In this document: positions 6,593 to 11,013 of the stretch, in pieces
Position numbering within the stretch: the stretch's first letter is position 1
How the letters are laid out: every line of letters starts with the position of its first letter
DNA from: SXIZ01 sp040079795
GTDB taxonomy: Bacteria; Pseudomonadota; Gammaproteobacteria; Methylococcales; Methylomonadaceae
DNA: 11,013 nt
Direction: 5' to 3'
Assembly: GCA_040079795.1 (NCBI GenBank)
Contig: JBEBJQ010000109.1
Coordinates: 1 to 11,013, forward strand
Position numbers and translations under genes: made by a program
The notes under the pieces: generated by a model
Database searches by the model: none
Told to the model about the DNA's origin: nothing
The model's input: the letters and a program-made list of their open reading frames with translations, nothing else

Positions 6593-7282
6593 GTGCCCAT
6601 CTCAATCATCATTCCCACCTTAAACGAAGCTGCGACCCTTGCCGATTATCTACTGGCATTACAACCCTACCGACCGAGCTGTGAGATTATTGTGGTCGAT
6701 GGCGGCAGTCAAGATACCACCATTAACATCGCCTCACGCTATGCCGATCAAGTCATCATCGCCGAAGCCGGGCGGGCGAATCAAATGAATGTCGGCGCAC
6801 AACAGGCGCAGGGTGACATTTTATTATTCTTACATGCGGATACGCTATTGCCGGAACAGGCACTGGATTTAATTCAGCAGGCACTTAGCACTAAGCGACA
6901 ATGGGGGCGTTTTGATATTGAACTAAAAGGAGCACACCGTCTCTTACCGGTTATCGCCATGATGATGAACTGGCGTTCACGAATAACCGGTATTGCAACC
7001 GGCGATCAAGGTATTTTTGTGACTCACAGTGCCTTTCAGACCGTTAATCAGTATACTAACCAAGCGTTAATGGAAGATATTGATCTATGTAAAAAATTAA
7101 ATCGCCTTTCGCCGCCAGTTTGCTTAAACGCTAAAGTCATTAGCTCGGTGCGGCGCTGGGAACAATTCGGGATCATTAAAACGATACTTTTAATGTGGTC
7201 GCTGCGACTGCGCTATTTTTTCGGCGCATCCACAGAGACTTTGGCACAACTCTATCGACAAGGTGTATTTTGGAAAACATAA
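6593..7282 (+). CDS. GT2-family glycosyltransferase, TIGR04283-type (rSAM/selenodomain-associated transferase 2)
   Basis: The 229-aa protein is a short GT-A fold glycosyltransferase that would move a sugar from a nucleotide donor in the cytosol; acceptor and sugar are not known for the family. It opens with the nucleotide-binding strand ISIIIPTLNEA (about 3-13) and VVDGGSQDTT (about 34-43). The signature EAGRANQMNVGAQQAQGDILLFLHADT follows, with H-A-D as the DxD-like metal site. Later come ATGDQGIFV and the acceptor-side MEDIDLCKKL. These match the TIGR04283 group, usually found with a TIGR04282 partner and a radical SAM or selenium domain; neither is in this window. Start is GTG at 6593, just before the PISIIIP strand; no good ribosome site is seen. 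It overlaps the next gene by 13 bases. Confidence 0.88.
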   Translation: MPISIIIPTLNEAATLADYLLALQPYRPSCEIIVVDGGSQDTTINIASRYADQVIIAEAGRANQMNVGAQQAQGDILLFLHADTLLPEQALDLIQQALSTKRQWGRFDIELKGAHRLLPVIAMMMNWRSRITGIATGDQGIFVTHSAFQTVNQYTNQALMEDIDLCKKLNRLSPPVCLNAKVISSVRRWEQFGIIKTILLMWSLRLRYFFGASTETLAQLYRQGVFWKT

Positions 7283-8058
7283 TCCGGCTCAGTGCCGCAC
7301 TGGGTGTTTTTTCGATCATGGCAAGCTGGGAGTGGCTTCGTCCGCGGCGAACTTTTGACTCTCCTCGCCGACATCGCTGGCCGATTAATCTGGGCTTAGC
7401 GTTGCTAAATATGCTGGTGGTTCGGCTAAGCCTCGGCAGCATTGCTTATTTAAGTGCAGTACAGGCGCAAAAGCTCGGCTGGGGTTTGTTAAACCTTTAC
7501 CCTCTGCCAAACGGATTCACTATCTTAATAACCTTGCTGGTGCTGGATGTCGCCATTTATGCACAACACATCCTGATGCATAAATGGTCGCTGCTGTGGC
7601 GTTTGCATCAGGTACACCATACCGATATTGCCTTCGATGCCACTACGGCGGTGCGCTTTCATCCCTTTGAAATAGTGTTATCGCTCTTAATTAAAGTATT
7701 TTTTATTCTTTTACTAGGCGCGGAACCGTTAGCCGTAATTGCCTTTGAAATCATTTTAAACGCTACGGCGACCTTTAATCATAGCAATGTAGCCATCTCA
7801 GAAAAAGTAGATCACTATTTGCGCTACCTGTTAGTCACACCGGATATGCACCGTATTCATCATTCCACTGTGCCTGCGGAGACCGATAGCAACTACGGCT
7901 TTTCAGTGTCCTGGTGGGATCGGTTGTTTAAAACCTACACAGCAAATCCCCAACAAGCGCAGGTCAGTATGCCCATCGGTTTAGCAGGTTACCGGGATAT
8001 GGAAGAATTAAGACTGTTAAAATTATTAGCCTTACCCTTTAAAAAGCTGCGTCATTAA
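7270..8058 (+). CDS. Sterol desaturase / fatty acid hydroxylase family membrane protein
   Basis: This is an integral-membrane di-iron oxygenase of the fatty acid hydroxylase superfamily; members hydroxylate or desaturate lipids using O2 and electrons from a reductase. The histidine clusters that hold iron are all present: H100-x3-H104 (HILMH), H113-x2-HH117 (HQVHH), H171 in FNHSN, and H194-x2-HH198 (HRIHH). They lie among hydrophobic helices near residues 3-17, 35-50, 80-97 and 130-155. At 262 aa the length is normal. The TTG at 7270 is chosen because AAGGTG (7260-7265) precedes it and the first helix (IIRLSAALGVFSIM) begins right after. A GTG at 7195 would add residues that only shadow the glycosyltransferase frame, and the ATG at 7318 would lose the first helix. 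Substrate unknown; a fatty acid, hopanoid or other lipid is possible. Confidence 0.88.
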   Translation: MENIIRLSAALGVFSIMASWEWLRPRRTFDSPRRHRWPINLGLALLNMLVVRLSLGSIAYLSAVQAQKLGWGLLNLYPLPNGFTILITLLVLDVAIYAQHILMHKWSLLWRLHQVHHTDIAFDATTAVRFHPFEIVLSLLIKVFFILLLGAEPLAVIAFEIILNATATFNHSNVAISEKVDHYLRYLLVTPDMHRIHHSTVPAETDSNYGFSVSWWDRLFKTYTANPQQAQVSMPIGLAGYRDMEELRLLKLLALPFKKLRH

Positions 8059-8062
8059 AATA

Positions 8063-9334
8063 GTGCCTTTATCCACCCAGTTGCCTCGCGTAAAAGTCGC
8101 CATTATAGGGGGTGGACCTGCTGGATTAATGGCGGCGGAAGTTCTAAGTAAAGCAGGGCTGGCAGTTGATGTCTACGATGCCATGCCTTCCGTTGGACGG
8201 AAACTTTTAATGGCAGGTGTCGGCGGCATGAATATTTCCAACGCCGAAACACTTGAGCAATTTTGCTTACGCTATGGCTCAAGGCATGAGGTTATAGGCG
8301 AAATGCTCAAGCAATTTAGCCCCACATCCCTACGGGCATGGTGCCAAGAGCTAGGCGTCGACACTTTTGTCGGCTCATCCGGGCGGGTGTTCCCCATCGA
8401 CATGAAAGCCGCGCCCTTATTACGTAAATGGTTACATCGGTTACGCGCAGCAGGTGTTACTTTCCATGTGCGGCATCGCTGGCTAGGCTGGTCATCCGCC
8501 GGTTCCCTCAATTTTGCAATATCCAATGGGAATCGTGAAATCCAGGCAGATATTGTGGTCTTGGCTTTGGGTGGCGGCAGTTGGGCTAAGCTTGGTTCCA
8601 CAGGTGAATGGGTGCCACTTTTAATTGAGCAGGGTGTCGACATTGTGCCGTTAAAGCCCGCAAACTGCGGCTTTGGCGCCAATTGGAGCACTTACTTTAC
8701 CGACCGCTTTGCGGGGCAACCGTTAAAATCTATAGCCGCATCCTTTACGAATACTACAGGCGAATGTTTTCAGGAGCATGGCGAATTAATCGTTACTGCC
8801 ACCGGTGTTGAGGGCGGATTAATTTATACGTTGTCAGCCCCCCTACGCGAAGAAATAGAAGCAAAGGGATCTGCAACTTTAAAGCTAGACCTTATGCCTA
8901 ACCACGCCCTATCGGTGCTGATTGCTAAACTGTCGCAACCCAAAGGCAAGCAGTCATTCACCAATCACCTCAGAAAATGTTTAGGCATTACCGGCGTAAA
9001 AGCCGGATTACTTAGAGAAATTGCAACAGCTAATGACTTCAATGACCCAACCCGGCTCTGTACATTGATTAAAGCGTTCCCTATTACATTACTTGCCACA
9101 AGACCCTTGGATGAAGCGATCAGCAGTGCGGGCGGGGTTAAGTTTGAAGCGATGAATGAAGACCTGATGTTAAACGCCATACCAGGGGTATTTTGCGCGG
9201 GTGAAATGCTGGATTGGGAAGCACCCACCGGTGGCTATTTACTGACCGCTTGCTTTGCCAGTGGATTTTTGGCGGGAAAAGGCGTTTTAAACTGGCTGGG
9301 GATTACCTCTGAAGCGGTAGTTAGAAAAAAATAA
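8063..9334 (+). CDS. FAD-dependent oxidoreductase, HI0933-like (TIGR03862 family flavoprotein)
   Basis: The 423-aa protein is a soluble flavoprotein of the HI0933/BaiN-like group. The FAD dinucleotide fold is plain at the N-terminus: VAIIGGGPAGLMAAEVL, with GGGPAG at 16-21, then VYDAMPSVGRKLLMAGVGGMNISN, the family's extended 'GRKLLMAG.GG.N.SN' motif. LALGGGSWAKLGSTGEW lies mid-protein. The C-terminal flavin-closing segment is GGVKFEAMN, followed by GVFCAGEMLDWEAPTGGYLLTACFASG. Members are FAD reductases or dehydrogenases; some BaiN-type relatives reduce ring double bonds, but the function of TIGR03862 is not settled. The GTG at 8063 is the only start that keeps the FAD fold, four bases after the preceding stop. 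Its position after a di-iron oxygenase suggests it acts on the same product or supplies electrons; that is inference. Confidence 0.9.
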   Translation: MPLSTQLPRVKVAIIGGGPAGLMAAEVLSKAGLAVDVYDAMPSVGRKLLMAGVGGMNISNAETLEQFCLRYGSRHEVIGEMLKQFSPTSLRAWCQELGVDTFVGSSGRVFPIDMKAAPLLRKWLHRLRAAGVTFHVRHRWLGWSSAGSLNFAISNGNREIQADIVVLALGGGSWAKLGSTGEWVPLLIEQGVDIVPLKPANCGFGANWSTYFTDRFAGQPLKSIAASFTNTTGECFQEHGELIVTATGVEGGLIYTLSAPLREEIEAKGSATLKLDLMPNHALSVLIAKLSQPKGKQSFTNHLRKCLGITGVKAGLLREIATANDFNDPTRLCTLIKAFPITLLATRPLDEAISSAGGVKFEAMNEDLMLNAIPGVFCAGEMLDWEAPTGGYLLTACFASGFLAGKGVLNWLGITSEAVVRKK

Positions 9335-9367
9335 CGCGTGCCCTCAACTTAATTTAATCGACGTTAC

Positions 9368-9396
9368 TTAACAATTCTTAACAAATAAGGGATAAT
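9368..9396 (+). promoter_or_regulatory. Sigma70-type promoter for lemA
   Basis: TTAACA (9368-9373) and GATAAT (9391-9396) are exactly 17 bases apart, each one base off consensus. The predicted start near 9403 gives a leader of about 120 bases before the lemA ATG. A perfect TATAAT at 9419-9424 lies downstream but has no -35 partner. This is the best-formed promoter in the window and separates lemA from the flavoprotein gene. Confidence 0.55.
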
Positions 9397-9402
9397 CAGA
9401 TC

Positions 9403-9525
9403 CAGCATCTACCTTATATATAATGGTTTTTCAGCTTAATTGGCTGACCGGTATCGGGTCGAGCGGCTTTATTGTAAACCCGTATCCAATCCGAGTTATT
9501 CTTAAAACATTGACGAGAAACTAAC
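9403..9525 (+). promoter_or_regulatory. Long, partly structured lemA leader with a 33-codon ORF
   Basis: Two hairpins can form: TCAGC/GCTGA (9431-9435 with 9443-9447), and CGGGT/ACCCG (9455-9459 with 9478-9482) inside a longer stem broken by a 3x3 internal loop (arms 9450-9459 and 9478-9487). An ORF from ATG 9423 to TAA 9522-9524 crosses both and stops one base before the lemA ATG. It has no ribosome site and its peptide is unremarkable. No known riboswitch was recognised. Confidence 0.25.
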
Positions 9526-10215
9526 ATGTTCAAATGGCTAACAACGCTTTTCATGCTGCTAAGCTTATCCGGCTGCGGCTATAATACCCTGCAAACAACC
9601 GACGAAGAAATTAAAGCCTCCTGGGGCGAAGTTTTAAATCAATATCAACGCCGTGCAGATTTAATCCCTAATTTGGTTAATGTTGTCAAAGGTTACGCCG
9701 CACATGAAAAAGAGGTTCTGACCCAAATTACCCAGGCACGGGCCAGCGTCGGCAGCATGCAGGGCACGCCAGAACTGGTTAACGATGAAGAAGCTTTTAA
9801 AAAATTTATCGTGGCACAAAGTCAAATGACCAGTGCATTATCTAGGCTGATGGTGGTGGCAGAAAATTATCCGCAACTGAAAGCCGATGCGTCTTTTCGT
9901 GATTTACAAGCACAATTGGAAGGCACCGAAAACCGCATAACCGTCGCGCGCAACCGTTATATCGGTGCCGTAAAAGATTACAACATCACCGTACGCTCTT
10001 TCCCAACCAACCTGACCGCCATGATGTTTGGGCATAAAACCAAACCCAGCTTCAGCGTAGAAAATGAACGCGCCATTGCTGCGCCGCCTACCGTTGATTT
10101 TAATGCACCACAAGTAGCTACGCCTGCCACTGCGCCAACTGCTGCTGCAATACCACAAGCATTGCCAGCCCCTCAAACTTCTGGTTTTGGGCCCGCCACC
10201 GTTCCGGGCAATTAA
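9526..10215 (+). CDS. lemA: LemA family lipoprotein
   Basis: LemA proteins are envelope-anchored helical bundles of uncertain role, often coded beside TPM-domain proteins. The 229-aa product starts with a lipoprotein signal: a basic start (MFKW), a hydrophobic stretch and the lipobox L-S-G-C with Cys17. The LemA domain spans about 20-175, with the hallmark strings YQRRADLIPNLVNVVKGYAAHE, LTQITQARASV, LSRLMVVAENYPQLKAD and the late ENRITVARNRYIGAVKDYN, which form long antiparallel helices. Residues from about 185 to 229 are an Ala/Pro/Thr-rich tail (for example ATPATAPTAAAIPQ) that is longer than in most LemA proteins and likely disordered. The ATG at 9526 is fixed by the signal peptide; GAGAAA upstream is at best a weak ribosome site. 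The next gene begins seven bases after its stop. Confidence 0.94.
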   Translation: MFKWLTTLFMLLSLSGCGYNTLQTTDEEIKASWGEVLNQYQRRADLIPNLVNVVKGYAAHEKEVLTQITQARASVGSMQGTPELVNDEEAFKKFIVAQSQMTSALSRLMVVAENYPQLKADASFRDLQAQLEGTENRITVARNRYIGAVKDYNITVRSFPTNLTAMMFGHKTKPSFSVENERAIAAPPTVDFNAPQVATPATAPTAAAIPQALPAPQTSGFGPATVPGN

Positions 10216-10222
10216 AATTTTG

Positions 10223-11013
10223 ATGACATTTACCAACCGGATTCGACAGCTCGGGTTCGGGGTTTTATTGCTGTTACTGTGCCCGATAGCCTTAGCCTTA
10301 GTCGCTATACCCGACTTATCGCATCGTGTTACCGATCTGACCGCCACTTTGACGCAGCAACAAATTTCAGCCTTGGAAAACAAGCTGGCTGCCATCGAAG
10401 CCAAACAAGGCAGCCAACTGGCAGTATTGATAGTCTCCACGACACAGCCTGAGGCTATTGAACAATATAGTATTAGAGTAGCGGAAGCCTGGAAAATTGG
10501 CCGTAAAAAGATTGATGACGGCGTCATCTTAATTGCCGCTAAAGATGACCGAAAACTACGCATAGAAGTTGGCTACGGTTTGGAAGGTGCTATTCCAGAT
10601 GCCATTGCCAAACGCGTTATTAGCGAAACTATTACCCCTTACTTTAAAGCGGGCGATTTTGCAGGTGGAATTGATGCCGGAGTTATGCAGTTAGCGCAAC
10701 TGATTGCGGGCGAATCCTTGCCACCCCCTACTGCACAGAATAGAAATACCCAACAAGATGACGGCAGGTTTATGCTCATCTTGATCGCTGGCGTATTGGC
10801 AGGCTGGTTTTTATCCGCCATTTTTGGACGAACCCTCGGCGGAGCCTTTGCCGCACTGGGCAGCGGCACGATTGCCGGATTAATCTTGGGATTTGGATTT
10901 TCAATCATCATGGGCTTAATCGTTTTTTTTATCGTAGGCATACACCAAAGCAGTGGTCGCGGCTGGTCTAGTGGCGGTTTTGGCGGCGGGGGCTTCGGCG
11001 GTGGAGGTAGTTC
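10223..11013 (+). CDS. TPM-domain membrane protein, YgcG-like (partial, runs off the right edge)
   Basis: From the ATG at 10223 the frame stays open for 263 codons to the window end, so the stop lies outside. The protein has a signal peptide (residues 1 to about 28, RIRQLGFGVLLLLLCPIALALVA) and a TPM domain at about 30-150 with the family strings VTDLTATLTQQQISALENKL, KKIDDGVILIA and LRIEVGYGLEGAIPD. Two membrane segments follow (about 183-202 and 215-241), then a Gly/Ser-rich tail (SSGGFGGGGFGGGG). This is the COG1512/YgcG layout: an outward-facing TPM domain held by C-terminal helices. The family pairs with LemA across bacteria and is thought to act at the envelope; some TPM proteins have phosphatase activity, but that is not shown for this one. 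The tail is near its expected end, so only a few residues are probably missing. Confidence 0.92.
   Translation, partial: MTFTNRIRQLGFGVLLLLLCPIALALVAIPDLSHRVTDLTATLTQQQISALENKLAAIEAKQGSQLAVLIVSTTQPEAIEQYSIRVAEAWKIGRKKIDDGVILIAAKDDRKLRIEVGYGLEGAIPDAIAKRVISETITPYFKAGDFAGGIDAGVMQLAQLIAGESLPPPTAQNRNTQQDDGRFMLILIAGVLAGWFLSAIFGRTLGGAFAALGSGTIAGLILGFGFSIIMGLIVFFIVGIHQSSGRGWSSGGFGGGGFGGGGS

Noticed and set aside
7195..7269. GTG at 7195 as the hydroxylase start
   Set aside because: It would overlap the glycosyltransferase by 88 bases and add residues not like the family; the TTG at 7270 has an AAGGTG ribosome site and starts just before the first helix.
9904..10563. Minus-strand open frame of 219 codons across the lemA-TPM junction
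   Set aside because: Both plus-strand genes are clear family members here; the antisense peptide shows no recognisable motif.

Overview
The window reads as chromosome of a free-living gammaproteobacterium of moderate GC. It carries glnE, purE/purK, hslR (Hsp15) and a lemA-TPM pair, all with gammaproteobacterial architecture. The secreted protein with a Tyr/Trp-rich 'YPHYFP...YAGV...VYVLGGEFG' domain, and the company of a short GT2 transferase and a sterol-desaturase-like hydroxylase, recall methanotroph-like (Methylococcales) genomes. That placement is an inference from gene style, not proven here. No CRISPR array, tRNA, rRNA, insertion sequence or phage gene was seen.

Layout. 1-284: AT-rich region, possibly with the last 19 codons of an upstream gene at the left edge. 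285-3155 (+): glnE, the two-headed glutamine synthetase adenylyltransferase. 3236-4824 (-): purE then purK, overlapping by 4 bases and convergent with glnE. 4825-5034: divergent promoter region. 5035-5427 (+): hslR. 5499-6461 (+): one long reading frame for a secreted protein, cut by a single in-frame TAG at 5865-5867. 6463-6588 (+): an unlisted 41-codon gene for a putative single-pass membrane peptide. 6593-9334 (+): a tight run of GT2 glycosyltransferase, di-iron hydroxylase and FAD oxidoreductase. 9335-9525: promoter and a long leader. 9526-11013 (+): lemA lipoprotein and a TPM-domain membrane protein that runs off the right edge.

How the genes work together. glnE (nitrogen status) and purEK (step 6 of IMP synthesis) are housekeeping genes. 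The section with most to look at is 5499-9334: five reading units follow one another with gaps of 1, 4, -13 and 4 bases, so they are probably one transcript. Two of the junctions are built identically (stop codon, AATA, GTG, CC), and none of the last three cistrons starts with ATG. The enzyme set (glycosyltransferase, membrane di-iron oxygenase, flavoprotein) suggests tailoring of a membrane lipid or other hydrophobic molecule, but the substrate cannot be read from the sequence. lemA-TPM is a widespread envelope pair; here it has its own good sigma70-type promoter and a leader of about 120 bases.

Main observations: the amber-interrupted secreted protein, the 41-aa small membrane ORF that exactly fills the gap before the glycosyltransferase, and the repeated junction motif. 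All are visible in the sequence; their functions are inference.
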